A program made the position numbers and the translations under genes. Below, one piece after another: positions 17,198 to 27,163 of a DNA stretch of 64,000 nucleotides. Under the pieces are notes generated by a model. It ran no database searches, had not been told where the DNA came from, and saw only the letters and a program-made list of their open reading frames with translations. Position 1 is the first letter of the stretch; the number at the start of each line of letters is the position of its first letter. Origin of the DNA: Rhizobium viscosum (lineage in GTDB: Bacteria > Pseudomonadota > Alphaproteobacteria > Rhizobiales > Rhizobiaceae); the NCBI RefSeq assembly GCF_014873945.1, contig NZ_JADBEC010000001.1, positions 2,150,001 to 2,214,000 of the forward strand. Direction: 5' to 3'.

Positions 17198-18444
17198 CCT
17201 TCCTTGCCGGTGCCGGAAACGGCCTTGGAGAGGGCACCGCCGACGAGATCCTCGACGCGGATACGGGCTTCGAGCGACTGCTTGAATGCGGCGGAAGCCT
17301 GCTTGGCGACAGCAGGCAGGCTGTTCCATTCGGTGGCGGCACCGGGCAGATCGCCGTTCTTCACCTTGTCCTCCATGCGGGCGGCGATCGCTTCAACGCT
17401 TTCGCCTTCGACATTGCCGACGGGGCGAACCGACACGAGCGATTTGGCGCTCGACATCAGCCGGTCCGACCAGCTCTGATTGGGATCGGGCTGGTTGACG
17501 GATTCGACGATGGCAGCGGCGACATCCGGAACCTGTCGGATCAGCTCGGCACGTGAAGGCACGCCGGTTTCGGCAAAATTGCGGAGATCGGTTGCAGCGG
17601 GATCATCGGGTGCTACGCCGGCAAACGTATCGAGTTCGGCGATGAAGGGGCCACCGCGGTCGATCGCGGCCTTGAGAGCTGCGGCTGCAATGGCGCGGGC
17701 GACGGCGACATCCTCGCGCGGCTCGTTCAGTTTCTTTTCGGCTTCGGCGAGACGACTCGAAATATCGGCGCCATTGGAGGCCTGCTGCTCGGTGGTCTGG
17801 GCAAGGCTCGTCTTCAACTGATCGATTTCGGCGGTCAGGTCTGCAATCTTCTGGTTGAGTGCCTCGACATCGGCCGAACCGGTCGTCGTACCTGAGACAG
17901 GTGTCCGAGGCGCCGCTTCGAGAGCCGCAATGCGCTTTTCGAGAGCGCTGCTATCAGCGGCTGGTGGCGGATTGGCGGCAAGGTTTGCGATCGATTGCTT
18001 GAGTCCCTCGATCTCGCCGGAGAGGTCGGCCATTTCGGCAGAGTTCGGCGGCTGGTGGGACGAGCCTGGCAGATAACCGGCATATTGAATGGCTCCGGCG
18101 CCAAGCAGGGCAACAAGACCGCCGAAGATGCCAGCGGCAATCAGGCCGGAGGTCATTACGCTCTTCTGTGGCGGCGGCTGTACCGGCTCTGATGGCGGCA
18201 GCTCCTTCGAAAGGGACTCTTCCTGTGCGCCGGCGGCGCGTTCGCTCTCATGTTCCGACAACGGCTCACCGCCGGCTTCTGCAGCGGCTACGGCTTCGGT
18301 GACAGGCGCATGATCGGCTGCTTGCGTGGCTTCTTCTGCAGGCTTTTCAGGATCAGTCGCCGAGGCGAAGTCCTGCGCGTCCAGGTCGATCGTGACCGGC
18401 TCGTCGGAGCTCTTCGAGTGGCGTGGCGGATTTCCCGATACCAT
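17194..18444 (-). CDS. mitofilin (Mic60)-like membrane protein, COG4223
   Basis: A 416-residue protein with an acidic, proline-rich cytoplasmic N-terminus (1-120) and one membrane segment (about 126-150: SGLIAAGIFGGLVALLGAGA). A coiled coil of about 120 residues follows (IEGLKQSIANL onward). The C-terminal helical domain has FAETGVPSRAELIRQVPDVA and a mitofilin-like end. GAGGA five bases before ATG 18444 supports this start. Alphaproteobacterial homologues of mitochondrial Mic60 are known to sit beside haem genes and shape inner-membrane invaginations. That role here is inferred from the family. Confidence 0.82.
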   Translation of the reverse strand: MVSGNPPRHSKSSDEPVTIDLDAQDFASATDPEKPAEEATQAADHAPVTEAVAAAEAGGEPLSEHESERAAGAQEESLSKELPPSEPVQPPPQKSVMTSGLIAAGIFGGLVALLGAGAIQYAGYLPGSSHQPPNSAEMADLSGEIEGLKQSIANLAANPPPAADSSALEKRIAALEAAPRTPVSGTTTGSADVEALNQKIADLTAEIDQLKTSLAQTTEQQASNGADISSRLAEAEKKLNEPREDVAVARAIAAAALKAAIDRGGPFIAELDTFAGVAPDDPAATDLRNFAETGVPSRAELIRQVPDVAAAIVESVNQPDPNQSWSDRLMSSAKSLVSVRPVGNVEGESVEAIAARMEDKVKNGDLPGAATEWNSLPAVAKQASAAFKQSLEARIRVEDLVGGALSKAVSGTGKEG

Positions 18445-18533
18445 GAGGTCCTCATTATCCTGCAGTGCAACGAAACTAGACAGGGATGGCAATTAAGGGA
18501 AGAGGTTAGATCAAATTTGGGCGGCTCAAGCCT

Positions 18534-19241
18534 TCAAAGCAGCGACAAAAGGTTTTTTTCATCCGGCATCTGCGAAATCTCCAGGGCCGTTTTCAACGCC
18601 GGTGGAACTGCTTCCGCAACAGTGTTGCTGAGACAAATGAGACGGATTTTCGGCAGCTGCAATAAAAGAGATTCTGCTTGCGGTATGCGGAAGAAATTTC
18701 CGGCCGTTTGGCGGGAGTAAAAAAGAACTGCGTCAGGAGGATTGTTCGTCAGGAGAGCAGCGACAGTCTCCGGGTTGGGGGCAACAGGCTCCATCCGGTA
18801 GCATTCAATCACCCGGAAATGCCGCTCGAGCTCCTTCAGGCGCGTCTCGAAGGTCTCGGCGCGCGGACTGCCGGCGAGATAGAGAAGCCTGTCCACGTTG
18901 TTTGTCGCAATGAGTTCGGCCAGCTCGCGGCCGTTGCCCGATGACGCCGTCACAGATTGGAACCCTAGTCTGCGGGCCTCCTCGGCCGTCGTTTCGCCAA
19001 CGGCGAAGAGACGGCGCGAAAGGTGAGGAGCCAGCGCCTCACCCAAAGACTGCAACATACGCACCGCTTCCGCGCTCGTTATGGCTATCGCCCCATTGGT
19101 TGTTTCCAGGGCGTGCCGAGCGGCGGTCATGTCATGGACGGGACGGGCGAGTGGCAGCAGCAGCGGCTCATGACCCAGCTCGCGCAAACGTTGAGCGGTG
19201 CGCTCGCCCGAATGCGCCGGACGGGTGACGAGCACGCGCAT
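18534..19241 (-). CDS. hemD: uroporphyrinogen-III synthase
   Basis: Cyclises hydroxymethylbilane to uroporphyrinogen III with inversion of ring D. The 235-residue protein begins MRVLVTRPAHSGERTAQRL, the typical HemD start, and has the diagnostic FYSRQTAGNFF (usual FTSxxxV region) near residue 170. The family is poorly conserved, so position after hemC (5-bp gap) is strong support. Confidence 0.92.
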   Translation of the reverse strand: MRVLVTRPAHSGERTAQRLRELGHEPLLLPLARPVHDMTAARHALETTNGAIAITSAEAVRMLQSLGEALAPHLSRRLFAVGETTAEEARRLGFQSVTASSGNGRELAELIATNNVDRLLYLAGSPRAETFETRLKELERHFRVIECYRMEPVAPNPETVAALLTNNPPDAVLFYSRQTAGNFFRIPQAESLLLQLPKIRLICLSNTVAEAVPPALKTALEISQMPDEKNLLSLL

Positions 19242-19246
19242 GCAGG

Positions 19247-20176
19247 CTATCTCCAGTCCTCGAAGAAGTTGCTGCCGGCCCTTGCGCGCACGTCCTGTCC
19301 GGCGCGGGTGCCGAGGGCTGCGGCATCGCGGCGGTGGCCGTCGATGGTTATCGCATGCTGCCGGCGGCCGTCGGGAGTGAGGATGAGGCCCGAGAAGCGG
19401 ATCTGATCACCCTCGCAGACGGCGTAACCGCCGATCGGCGTGCGACAGGAGCCATCGAGGGCGGCAAGGAAGGCGCGCTCGCAGGAGACCGTGTCGAATG
19501 TCGGCGCATCGTTGATTGGCGCCAGCAGCTCGTCGATCCTTGTGTCGCCGATGCGACTTTCGATGCAGATCGCGCCCTGTGCGGGTGCCGGCGGGAAGCT
19601 GTCGGGGTCGAGGATATCGGTGATCACCTCGACCTTGCCGAGGCGCTTGAGGCCGGCAAGTGCCAGAAGCGTCGCATCGACCTGGCCTTCCTGCAGCTTG
19701 CGCAGGCGCGTGTCGACGAGGCCGCGGAAGGTGATGACATTGATATCGGGCCGCATGCGGCGGATGAGCGCCTGACGGCGAAGCGAGGAAGAGCCGACCG
19801 TCGCGCCATGCGGCAGGTCGATCAGCTTCGGCGCGGTGCGGCCGACGACGGCGTCGCGGATATCTTCGCGCGGAAGGTAAGTGGAGAGATAGAGACCTTC
19901 CGGCAGGACAGTCGGCATGTCCTTGCTCGAATGCACGGCGAGATCGAGATCGCCGGCAGCGAGCTGCTGCTCCAGCTCTTGTGTGAAAAGTCCTTTGCCG
20001 CCGATCTCGGCCAGCGAACGATCGGTAATGCGATCGCCCTTGGTCGTCAGCACGACGATCTCGAACATCTCCTGTGGCAGATTGTGGGCTGCCATCAGCC
20101 GGTCGCGGGCTTCATGTGCCTGCGCGAGCGCCAGCGGGCTGCCGCGTGTGCCGATCCGGAAAGGTTTTGTTTGCAT
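19247..20176 (-). CDS. hemC: porphobilinogen deaminase (hydroxymethylbilane synthase)
   Basis: Polymerises four porphobilinogens into hydroxymethylbilane. The 309-residue protein has the dipyrromethane cofactor Cys244 in GSCRTPIGG, catalytic Asp86 in HSSKDMP and the arginine-rich [10 protein letters not shown] chose ATG 20176 ([19 protein letters not shown]); the open frame upstream is antisense to tsaD. It is the first gene of a minus-strand run hemC-hemD-Mic60-hemY-terB, divergent from tsaD over 72 bp. Confidence 0.97.
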   Translation of the reverse strand: MQTKPFRIGTRGSPLALAQAHEARDRLMAAHNLPQEMFEIVVLTTKGDRITDRSLAEIGGKGLFTQELEQQLAAGDLDLAVHSSKDMPTVLPEGLYLSTYLPREDIRDAVVGRTAPKLIDLPHGATVGSSSLRRQALIRRMRPDINVITFRGLVDTRLRKLQEGQVDATLLALAGLKRLGKVEVITDILDPDSFPPAPAQGAICIESRIGDTRIDELLAPINDAPTFDTVSCERAFLAALDGSCRTPIGGYAVCEGDQIRFSGLILTPDGRRQHAITIDGHRRDAAALGTRAGQDVRARAGSNFFEDWR

Positions 20177-20248
20177 CCGCTTTGATCCGTTGTTACCGGA
20201 GTTCTCGTAAACAGGTTTAAACCCTATCGCAATCAACGAACAGGTTTC

Positions 20249-21346
20249 ATGGCTCCCTTTCTGCGCATCCTGGGCATCGAGACAAGCTGCGACGAGACCG
20301 CCGCTGCGGTCGTCGAGCGCGATGCCGAAGGCCGCTCTAATGTCCTGTCGGATGTCGTTCTTTCCCAGCTCGACGAGCATAGCGCCTATGGCGGCGTGGT
20401 GCCGGAGATCGCTGCCCGCGCCCATGTCGAGGCGCTGGACGAGCTGATTGACGAGGCCCTGAAGCGCGCCAATGTGTCGCTCTCGGATGTCGACGCCATT
20501 GCCGCGACATCGGGGCCTGGCCTCATCGGAGGGCTGCTTGTCGGGCTGATGACCGGCAAGGCAATCGCCAAGGCAGCCGGCAAGCCGCTTTACGCCGTCA
20601 ACCATCTGGAGGGCCATGCGCTGACGGCGCGGCTGACGGACGGGCTTTCCTTTCCCTATCTCATGCTGCTGGTTTCCGGTGGCCACACGCAGCTCATCCT
20701 CGTGCGCGGCATCGGTGACTATGAGCGCTGGGGCACGACGATCGATGACGCGTTAGGAGAAGCCTTCGACAAGACGGCGAAACTGCTCGGTCTTCCCTAT
20801 CCCGGCGGACCCGCGGTGGAGCAGATGGCGCAGGATGGCAATGCCGATCGTTTCAATTTTCCGCGGCCGCTGGTCGGCGAGGCGCGGCTCGATTTTTCCT
20901 TCTCGGGCCTGAAGACGGCTGTGCGCCAGGCAGCGACCGAGATTGCGCCGCTGACGGATCAGGATGTGGCCGATATCTGCGCTTCCTTCCAGAAGGCGAT
21001 TTCCCGCACAATGAAAGATCGCATCGGCCGCGGCCTGAAGCGATTCAAGGCGGAATTTCCGGATCTTCCGGAAAAGCCGGCGCTGGTGGTGGCTGGTGGT
21101 GTCGCAGCGAACCAGGAGATCCGCAGCACGCTGCAGGCGCTTTGCGACAAGAATGGCTTCCGTTTTATCGCGCCGCCGCTCCACCTCTGCACCGACAACG
21201 CCGTGATGATTGCCTGGGCCGGACTTGAGCGCATGGCAAATGGCATTGCGCCTGACGATCTCGACGTGCAGCCGCGCTCGCGCTGGCCGCTCGATACCAA
21301 CGCAGCGACCGTGCTCGGGTCTGGAAAGCGGGGAGCCAAGGCATGA
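20249..21346 (+). CDS. tsaD: tRNA N6-adenosine threonylcarbamoyltransferase
   Basis: Transfers the threonylcarbamoyl group to A37 of ANN-decoding tRNAs (t6A), an essential modification, together with TsaB/E and threonylcarbamoyl-AMP from TsaC. The 365-residue ASKHA-fold protein starts with GIETSCDET, has the metal site His119/His123 in NHLEGH, and the nucleotide segment VSGGHTQL. Its stop overlaps the gpsA start (ATGA 21343-21346). Confidence 0.97.
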   Translation: MAPFLRILGIETSCDETAAAVVERDAEGRSNVLSDVVLSQLDEHSAYGGVVPEIAARAHVEALDELIDEALKRANVSLSDVDAIAATSGPGLIGGLLVGLMTGKAIAKAAGKPLYAVNHLEGHALTARLTDGLSFPYLMLLVSGGHTQLILVRGIGDYERWGTTIDDALGEAFDKTAKLLGLPYPGGPAVEQMAQDGNADRFNFPRPLVGEARLDFSFSGLKTAVRQAATEIAPLTDQDVADICASFQKAISRTMKDRIGRGLKRFKAEFPDLPEKPALVVAGGVAANQEIRSTLQALCDKNGFRFIAPPLHLCTDNAVMIAWAGLERMANGIAPDDLDVQPRSRWPLDTNAATVLGSGKRGAKA

Positions 21347-22326
21347 GCGAGCGCATCGCCGTCGTCGGATCGGGAGCTTTCGGCACGGCGCTTGCAGCCG
21401 TCATCGCGCTGACAGGACGCAATTCGGCTGTGCTCGTCGGTCGCGATCCGTCGCTGATCGAAGACCTCAGGGCGGATCGGCTGCACGACGCCGTTCTGCC
21501 GGGCATTCCGCTGCCGGAAGCGCTGGAATTTTCCGCTGAAGCAGATGCGATCGGCAATGCAGGCATCGTGCTTTTCGCGATGCCCTCGCAGGCGCAGGCG
21601 GACGCTGCCCGGAACTATGGTCCTTATCTGGCTAAAGACGCCACCGTCGTCACCTGCGCGAAGGGTATCGAGCGGCAGACCGGCGCGCTTCTGACCGATA
21701 TGCTGGAGCGGGAATTGCCCGATCACCCGGTCGGCGTGCTCTCCGGTCCGGGTTTTGCGGCCGATATAGCCAAAGGGCTGCCGACGGCCATGGCGATCGC
21801 TGCGGCCGACATGCAGGTCGCCGAACGGCTGGCGCAGGCGGTCTCGGGCCGCACCTTTCGGCTCTATGCTTCGGCAGATCCGATCGGCGTACAGCTCGGC
21901 GGTGCTCTGAAGAATGTGCTGGCGATTGCCTGCGGCATTGTCGAAGGCGCCGGTATTGGCGATTCGGCTCGAGCGGCGCTGATTGCCCGTGGTCTCGCCG
22001 AGATGTCACGCTTCATCGTCGCCAAGGGCGGGCACGCCGATACGGCGCGCGGTCTTTCCGGCCTCGGCGATCTGGTGCTGACGGCAACCAGCCATCAGTC
22101 ACGCAATCTGCGTTTCGGGATCGCGCTCGGGCGCGGCGAAAAGGTCGATCCGTCCCGTGGCGAGCTGGTGGAAGGGGCGTTCGCCGCGGCTGTCGCCTCG
22201 CGGCTTGCCGGGGAGCTCGGCGTCGAGATGCCGATCACCGATGCGGTCTCTGCGATCATCGAAGGCAAGCTCGGCATATCCGAAGCCATCGAACAATTGA
22301 TGACACGTCCGATTACGACCGAATAG
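21343..22326 (+). CDS. gpsA: glycerol-3-phosphate dehydrogenase [NAD(P)+]
   Basis: Reduces dihydroxyacetone phosphate to sn-glycerol 3-phosphate for phospholipid synthesis. The protein has 327 residues, with the Rossmann motif [12 protein letters not shown] at the N-terminus, the binding segment LSGPGFA, and the catalytic lysine in [11 protein letters not shown]. It is coupled to tsaD by a four-base overlap and followed within 10 bp by a YciI-like gene. Confidence 0.97.
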   Translation: MSERIAVVGSGAFGTALAAVIALTGRNSAVLVGRDPSLIEDLRADRLHDAVLPGIPLPEALEFSAEADAIGNAGIVLFAMPSQAQADAARNYGPYLAKDATVVTCAKGIERQTGALLTDMLERELPDHPVGVLSGPGFAADIAKGLPTAMAIAAADMQVAERLAQAVSGRTFRLYASADPIGVQLGGALKNVLAIACGIVEGAGIGDSARAALIARGLAEMSRFIVAKGGHADTARGLSGLGDLVLTATSHQSRNLRFGIALGRGEKVDPSRGELVEGAFAAAVASRLAGELGVEMPITDAVSAIIEGKLGISEAIEQLMTRPITTE

Positions 22327-22335
22327 GAGACAGAC

Positions 22336-22629
22336 ATGCTTTTCGCCCTTCTCTGCAAGGACAAGCCCGGCCATCTCAATGTGCGCATGGAAACGCGCCC
22401 GACCCATCTCGATTATCTCAACAAGCTGAATGCCGAAGGCAAGCTTGCCATGGCTGGCCCGTTCCTCGATGCGGAAGGCAAGCCGAATGGCAGCCTTGTG
22501 ATCGTCCATGCCGAAACGGCTGATGATGCCAAGGCACTCGGCGCTGCCGATCCCTATGCACTGGCCGGCCTGTTCGAAAGCGTCGAGATTAAGCCCTTCA
22601 ACTGGGTCTTCAACAAGCCGGAGGCTTAA
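22336..22629 (+). CDS. YciI family protein
   Basis: A 97-residue ferredoxin-like-fold protein of the YciI/muconolactone isomerase-like family (PF03795). It starts MLFALLCKDKPG, has the conserved HLDYLNKL and GPFLD blocks and ends KPFNWVF. Some relatives act as dehydrochlorinases or small-molecule enzymes, but most have no known role. AGGAGA precedes the ATG, and it lies in the tsaD-gpsA-YciI-EVE run. Confidence 0.85.
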   Translation: MLFALLCKDKPGHLNVRMETRPTHLDYLNKLNAEGKLAMAGPFLDAEGKPNGSLVIVHAETADDAKALGAADPYALAGLFESVEIKPFNWVFNKPEA

Positions 22630-22634
22630 GCAGG

Positions 22635-23066
22635 ATGGCGCATTGGCTATACAAGTCCGAGCCTGCTGCCTGGTCTTGGGAACAGCAGAAGGCAGCCGGC
22701 GAGAAGGGCACCGAATGGACCGGTGTGCGCAACTACCTGGCGCGCAACAACATGCGGGCCATGCAGATTGGCGACAAGGGTTTCTTCTACCATTCCAATG
22801 ACGGGCTGGAGATCGTCGGTATCGTAGAGGTCTGCGCGCTCTCGCATCCGGATTCGACGGCGAAGGGCGACGACCGCTGGGATTGTGTCGATATCCGCGC
22901 CGTCATGGATGTGCCGAAGCCGGTGACGCTGAAGGACATCAAGGTAAACGAGAAGCTGTCCAAGATGTCGCTGGTCACTTCGATGCGGCTTTCCGTGCAG
23001 CCGGTGACGGATGACGAATGGGCCGAGGTCTGCCGCATGGGCGGTTTTGACAACCCGCCGCGCTGA
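22635..23066 (+). CDS. EVE domain-containing protein
   Basis: A 143-residue EVE-domain protein (PUA-like fold). Family marks are HWLYKSEP at the start, TEWTGVRNYLARNNMRAM, and FFYHSNDGLEIVGIVEV. EVE domains recognise modified bases in nucleic acids; the bacterial stand-alone form is widespread and its target is not established. Tandem with tsaD, a tRNA-modification gene three places upstream, which may or may not be meaningful. Confidence 0.9.
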   Translation: MAHWLYKSEPAAWSWEQQKAAGEKGTEWTGVRNYLARNNMRAMQIGDKGFFYHSNDGLEIVGIVEVCALSHPDSTAKGDDRWDCVDIRAVMDVPKPVTLKDIKVNEKLSKMSLVTSMRLSVQPVTDDEWAEVCRMGGFDNPPR

Positions 23067-23072
23067 GCCGCT

Positions 23073-23720
23073 TTGAAAACCGACCCGGAAACCTTCATCC
23101 GCGCCAATACCAGCCTGCTTGCTCCGCCGCATGTGCCGGAGATCCGGCTCTATCTGGCGAGCGAAGCCCATGAGCTCTGGTTGAAGACGGAGGAGGAGCT
23201 GCAGGCGATCGGCCTGCCGCCGCCGTTCTGGGCCTTTGCCTGGGCGGGCGGGCAGGGGCTGGCGCGCTATGTTCTCGATCATCCCGAAACAGTCCGCGGC
23301 AAGCGTGTCCTCGATTTCGCGAGCGGTTCCGGACTGGTCGGCATCGCAGCGAGCAAGGCTGGAGCCGCTGAGGTTCTTGCTGCTGATATCGATCCGTGGT
23401 CGCAGACGGCGGTGCGGCTGAATGCGGCCGCTAATTCTGTTTCGCTTGAGTTCGACGGAGCTGATCTCATCGGGCGCGAGGTTGATGCGGATGTCGTGCT
23501 TGCGGGGGATGTCTTCTACGACAAAACTTTCGCCGCTGCGCTGATACCGTGGTTCGAGGCACTTGCGGCCATCGGCAAGGACGTGTTGGTCGGCGATCCC
23601 GGGCGCGCCTATTTGCCAAAAGACAGGGTGGAATTCTGCGCCGTTTATGAAGTGCCCGTGACCCGGGCGCTTGAAGATAGCGAGGTCAAGAAGACGACTG
23701 TCTGGCGGTTCAGGCCTTAG
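23073..23720 (+). CDS. class I SAM-dependent methyltransferase (protein lysine methyltransferase-like)
   Basis: A 215-residue Rossmann methyltransferase with motif I VLDFASGSGLVGIAA, motif II EVLAADIDPW and a later VLAGDVFYDK. This pattern is shared by Nnt1/ETFB lysine methyltransferase-like and PrmA-like proteins, so a protein substrate is plausible. The start is a TTG at 23073 (MKTDPETF), with no strong ribosome site. The last four bases overlap the convergent exported-protein gene. Confidence 0.8.
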   Translation: MKTDPETFIRANTSLLAPPHVPEIRLYLASEAHELWLKTEEELQAIGLPPPFWAFAWAGGQGLARYVLDHPETVRGKRVLDFASGSGLVGIAASKAGAAEVLAADIDPWSQTAVRLNAAANSVSLEFDGADLIGREVDADVVLAGDVFYDKTFAAALIPWFEALAAIGKDVLVGDPGRAYLPKDRVEFCAVYEVPVTRALEDSEVKKTTVWRFRP

Positions 23721-24211
23721 GGCCGGATGACACAGACGTTGGCCTCGTAGGAGCAGGGATCATCGGCGATGCCGACATCGATGACTTTGGCCTTGGGGGC
23801 AAGGTTGCGTTCCGGTGCAGCCAGGCGAAAGTACCCGTCGCCGCCGATATAGGTTCCGCCATCCGTTTGATAGGCGTAGGACGATCCGGCGTAGATGCCG
23901 TTGCTCCCGTAATTCTGATCATAGCTCTGGGGCTGGGACATAATGACGACGACGTTGCGGCCACCGTAGCGGCTTGTCCCCGGATAGTTGAACTGTTTGA
24001 GAAAAGGGGTGCGGGGGCGATAGCGGATGACGTTGTCGTGTGTGAAGTGAAGGCCACTATCCCAATGAGTGCGCCTGCCGAGGAAGACGCCGTCATTAAA
24101 GCCTTTATGGCGCGGAAAGCGATGATCGAAGTTGCGCTCTCCTGCTGCTGCGGGCAGCGCTGTCAGCACCGCAAGGAGAGCGAGGGTGGTCTTGGACTGA
24201 CTGCGAAACAT
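23717..24211 (-). CDS. hypothetical exported protein, 164 residues
   Basis: A signal peptide is clear: basic MFRSQSK, a hydrophobic run TLALLAVLTALP, then AAAGE as likely cleavage region. The mature part is rich in Arg, Tyr, Gly and Asn (for example RYGGRNVVVI and SYDQNYGSNGIY) with two cysteines near the C-terminus (DPCSYEANVCVI) that could form a disulfide. I do not recognise the family. It is convergent with the methyltransferase gene. Confidence 0.75.
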   Translation of the reverse strand: MFRSQSKTTLALLAVLTALPAAAGERNFDHRFPRHKGFNDGVFLGRRTHWDSGLHFTHDNVIRYRPRTPFLKQFNYPGTSRYGGRNVVVIMSQPQSYDQNYGSNGIYAGSSYAYQTDGGTYIGGDGYFRLAAPERNLAPKAKVIDVGIADDPCSYEANVCVIRP

Positions 24212-24514
24212 GGACCAAACTCCGAAACGCTAACAAATCGTTAACGCCAGATTGCGCCAAAAGGCTGATCTTGTCCACGCAGGCGTGCAGTCAGCTTAAA
24301 AATCGAGCGAAAGAGACGAGTTTCGCGGCCTTGAAAACTTCCCGGTAACGCGAATCGATTAAATTAAAAGCAGGCAGCAATTATGCTTGTCGTCAGGGGG
24401 TTCGGTGATTAAACGTCGACAATGATGCAACGCACACAGAATTTTGTCATTCGTGTGGTTGACTGAGAAAAGCCTCTGACGTCAGGGGCAAAGAGAAGAC
24501 GCCGCGAGGTTCTG
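24212..24514 (+). promoter_or_regulatory. 303-bp control region of the sdh operon
   Basis: This gap separates the start of the exported-protein gene from sdhC and must hold the sdh promoter. It is AT-richer than its surroundings around 24330-24470, but I see no clear -35/-10 pair. Its one distinct element is the palindrome listed separately at 24473-24488. No ORF or tRNA is visible. Confidence 0.5.
24473..24488. promoter_or_regulatory. palindrome CCTCTGACGTCAGGGG upstream of sdhC
   Basis: The central ten bases CTGACGTCAG are a perfect palindrome and the flanks nearly so. It ends 26 bp before the sdhC ATG, where it could act as operator or as a leader hairpin. I cannot assign a regulator. Confidence 0.4.
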
Positions 24515-24907
24515 ATGGCGAATGTGACAAACCGGCCCCTGTCGCCGCATCTGCAGGTTTATAAGCTAATCCCTACCATGGCCATGTCGATCGTTCACCG
24601 TATCACCGGTGGCGCGCTCTACTTCGGCACGTTGCTGGTTGCTTGGTGGCTGATCGCGGCGGCCAGCGGCCAAGCCTATTATGACTGGGCCAACTGGGTG
24701 CTTGGCAGCATTATCGGCAAGCTCGTCCTGCTCGGCTACACTTGGGCGCTGATCCACCACCTGCTCGGCGGCTTCCGCCACTTCATGTGGGACCTCGGCC
24801 ACGGCTTCGAGAAGGAGTTCTCGACCAAGCTCGCTATCGCCAATATCATCGGATCACTCTGTCTGACCGTGCTGGTCTGGGTGATCGGCTTCATCATTCG
24901 CTTCTGA
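24515..24907 (+). CDS. sdhC: succinate dehydrogenase cytochrome b556 subunit
   Basis: One of the two membrane anchors of complex II, holding haem b and the quinone site. The 130-residue protein has the family signature [12 protein letters not shown] near residues 7-18 and the haem-ligand segment [12 protein letters not shown] with His82. Three membrane helices are evident. GAGG precedes the ATG. First gene of sdhCDAB. Confidence 0.96.
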   Translation: MANVTNRPLSPHLQVYKLIPTMAMSIVHRITGGALYFGTLLVAWWLIAAASGQAYYDWANWVLGSIIGKLVLLGYTWALIHHLLGGFRHFMWDLGHGFEKEFSTKLAIANIIGSLCLTVLVWVIGFIIRF

Positions 24908-24918
24908 AGGTCGCACTC

Positions 24919-25299
24919 ATGGATATGCGCACTCCTCTGGGCAAGGTTCGCGGCCTCGGCTCCGCCAAGGAAGGCACCGATCACTTCTGGCGCCAGCGCC
25001 TGACGGCCGTCGCCAACGTGCCCCTCATCATCTTCTTTGCAATCTTCATGATCGTCTATGCTGGCGCGCCTTATGCAGACGTGGTTCACGCGCTGTCGAA
25101 CCCGTTCGTCGCGGTCGTCATGGGTCTGATGGTCGTTTCCGGCACCATTCACATGAAGCTCGGCATGCAGGTCATCATCGAAGACTATGTTCACGGCGAG
25201 ATCGGCAAGCTGTTGCTCCTGATGCTGAATACCTTCTTCGCGGTGCTCATCGCCGGCCTCTGTCTCTTCGCCATTCTGAAAATCGCATTCGTAGGATAA
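24919..25299 (+). CDS. sdhD: succinate dehydrogenase membrane anchor subunit
   Basis: A 126-residue, three-helix anchor of complex II. It begins [20 protein letters not shown], characteristic of alphaproteobacterial SdhD, and carries the quinone/haem-side motif [18 protein letters not shown] 24919 lies 11 bp after the sdhC stop. An earlier in-frame start would overlap sdhC and is rejected. Confidence 0.95.
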   Translation: MDMRTPLGKVRGLGSAKEGTDHFWRQRLTAVANVPLIIFFAIFMIVYAGAPYADVVHALSNPFVAVVMGLMVVSGTIHMKLGMQVIIEDYVHGEIGKLLLLMLNTFFAVLIAGLCLFAILKIAFVG

Positions 25300-25306
25300 C
25301 CGTATC

Positions 25307-27148
25307 ATGGCAACGTCTTCACCCGCTCAGAATGGGAAGGCCTACACCTATGTCGACCATTCCTATGACGTAATCGTCGTCGGCGCCGGCGGCGCCGGCC
25401 TGCGCGCCACGCTCGGCATGGCCGAACAGGGCTTCCGCACAGCCTGCATCACCAAGGTATTCCCGACCCGCTCGCACACGGTTGCCGCCCAGGGCGGCAT
25501 TGCCGCTTCGCTGCAGAACATGACGCCCGATAGCTGGCAGTGGCACCTCTACGATACCGTCAAGGGCTCCGACTGGCTCGGCGACGTCGATGCCATGCAG
25601 TATCTGACCATGGAAGCGCCGAAGGCGGTCTATGAGCTCGAGCATTACGGCGTGCCCTTCTCGCGCAACGAGGAAGGCAAGATCTACCAGCGGCCGTTCG
25701 GCGGCCACATGCAGAATTTCGGAGAAGGCCCACCGGTGCAGCGCACATGCGCCGTTGCCGACCGTACCGGCCATGCCATCCTGCATACGCTCTACGGCCA
25801 GTCGCTGCGCAACAATGCTGAATTCTTCGTCGAGTATTTTGCGCTCGACCTCATCATGTCCGACGATGGCAGCCGTTGCACCGGCGTCGTGGCCTGGTGC
25901 CTCGACGACGGCACGATCCATCGCTTCGCGGCCAAGATGGTGGTGTTGGCGACCGGTGGTTACGGCCGCGCCTATTTCTCGGCAACCTCAGCCCATACCT
26001 GCACCGGCGACGGCGGCGGTATGATCGCGCGTGCCGGCCTGCCGCTGCAGGACATGGAATTCGTCCAGTTCCACCCGACCGGCATCTACGGCTCCGGCTG
26101 TCTGATTACGGAAGGCGCGCGCGGCGAAGGCGGTTATCTCGTCAATTCCGAAGGCGAGCGCTTCATGGAGCGTTATGCGCCGTCGGCCAAGGACCTCGCC
26201 TCGCGTGACGTCGTTTCGCGTTGCATGACGCTGGAAATCCGCGAGGGCCGCGGCGTCGGCAAGAACAAGGATCACATCTTCCTGCATCTCGACCATCTCG
26301 ATCCGGCCGTGCTGCACGAGCGCCTGCCGGGTATTTCCGAGAGCGCCAAGATCTTTGCCGGCGTTGATGTAACGCGCGAACCGATCCCGGTCCTGCCGAC
26401 CGTTCACTACAATATGGGCGGCATTCCGACGAACTACTGGGGTGAGGTGCTCAATGCCGACAGCTCCAATCCGGAACGCATCATCCCCGGTCTGATGGCC
26501 GTCGGTGAAGCAGGCTGCGCCTCGGTTCACGGCGCCAACCGCCTTGGCTCCAATTCGTTGATCGATCTCGTGGTCTTCGGCCGCGCGGCTGCAATCCGTG
26601 CTGGTGAGATCATTGATCGCGACGCACCGGTACCGGCGTTGAACATTGCTGCCTGCGACAAGATCATGGATCGTTTTGACGGCCTGCGTCACGCAAGTGG
26701 CGGCACGCCGACGGCCGTGTTGCGTGAAAAGATGCAGCGCGCCATGCAGGAAGATGCGGCCGTCTTCCGTACGCAGGAATCGCTGGAATCCGGCTGCCGT
26801 CGTCTTTCGGAAATCTGGGGCGAACTCAAGGACATCAAGGTCACCGATCGCTCGATGATCTGGAACTCCGATCTCGTCGAGACATTGGAACTGCAGAACC
26901 TGATGGCCAATGCCATCACGACGATCTACGGCGCCGAAGCCCGTAAGGAAAGCCGCGGCTCGCACGCCCGTGAAGACTACACGTCAGGTGCCTTCGCAGG
27001 CCGAGACGACGTCAACTGGCGCAAGCACACGCTGGCCTGGGTGAACGAGGCGGGCGACGTGAAGCTCGATTATCGGCCTGTCCACACCGACCTCATTGCA
27101 GACGGCATCGATCCGCACAAGATCGAGCCGAAGGCCCGCGTATACTGA
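25307..27148 (+). CDS. sdhA: succinate dehydrogenase flavoprotein subunit
   Basis: Catalytic subunit oxidising succinate to fumarate with covalently bound FAD. The 613-residue protein has the dinucleotide-binding motif [11 protein letters not shown] (25-35), the flavin-linking His57 in [11 protein letters not shown], and the active-site block [12 protein letters not shown]. The C-terminal [20 protein letters not shown] is the conserved end domain. Tightly packed in sdhCDAB. Confidence 0.98.
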   Translation: MATSSPAQNGKAYTYVDHSYDVIVVGAGGAGLRATLGMAEQGFRTACITKVFPTRSHTVAAQGGIAASLQNMTPDSWQWHLYDTVKGSDWLGDVDAMQYLTMEAPKAVYELEHYGVPFSRNEEGKIYQRPFGGHMQNFGEGPPVQRTCAVADRTGHAILHTLYGQSLRNNAEFFVEYFALDLIMSDDGSRCTGVVAWCLDDGTIHRFAAKMVVLATGGYGRAYFSATSAHTCTGDGGGMIARAGLPLQDMEFVQFHPTGIYGSGCLITEGARGEGGYLVNSEGERFMERYAPSAKDLASRDVVSRCMTLEIREGRGVGKNKDHIFLHLDHLDPAVLHERLPGISESAKIFAGVDVTREPIPVLPTVHYNMGGIPTNYWGEVLNADSSNPERIIPGLMAVGEAGCASVHGANRLGSNSLIDLVVFGRAAAIRAGEIIDRDAPVPALNIAACDKIMDRFDGLRHASGGTPTAVLREKMQRAMQEDAAVFRTQESLESGCRRLSEIWGELKDIKVTDRSMIWNSDLVETLELQNLMANAITTIYGAEARKESRGSHAREDYTSGAFAGRDDVNWRKHTLAWVNEAGDVKLDYRPVHTDLIADGIDPHKIEPKARVY

Positions 27149-27163
27149 TCAGAGGAACCTGAC

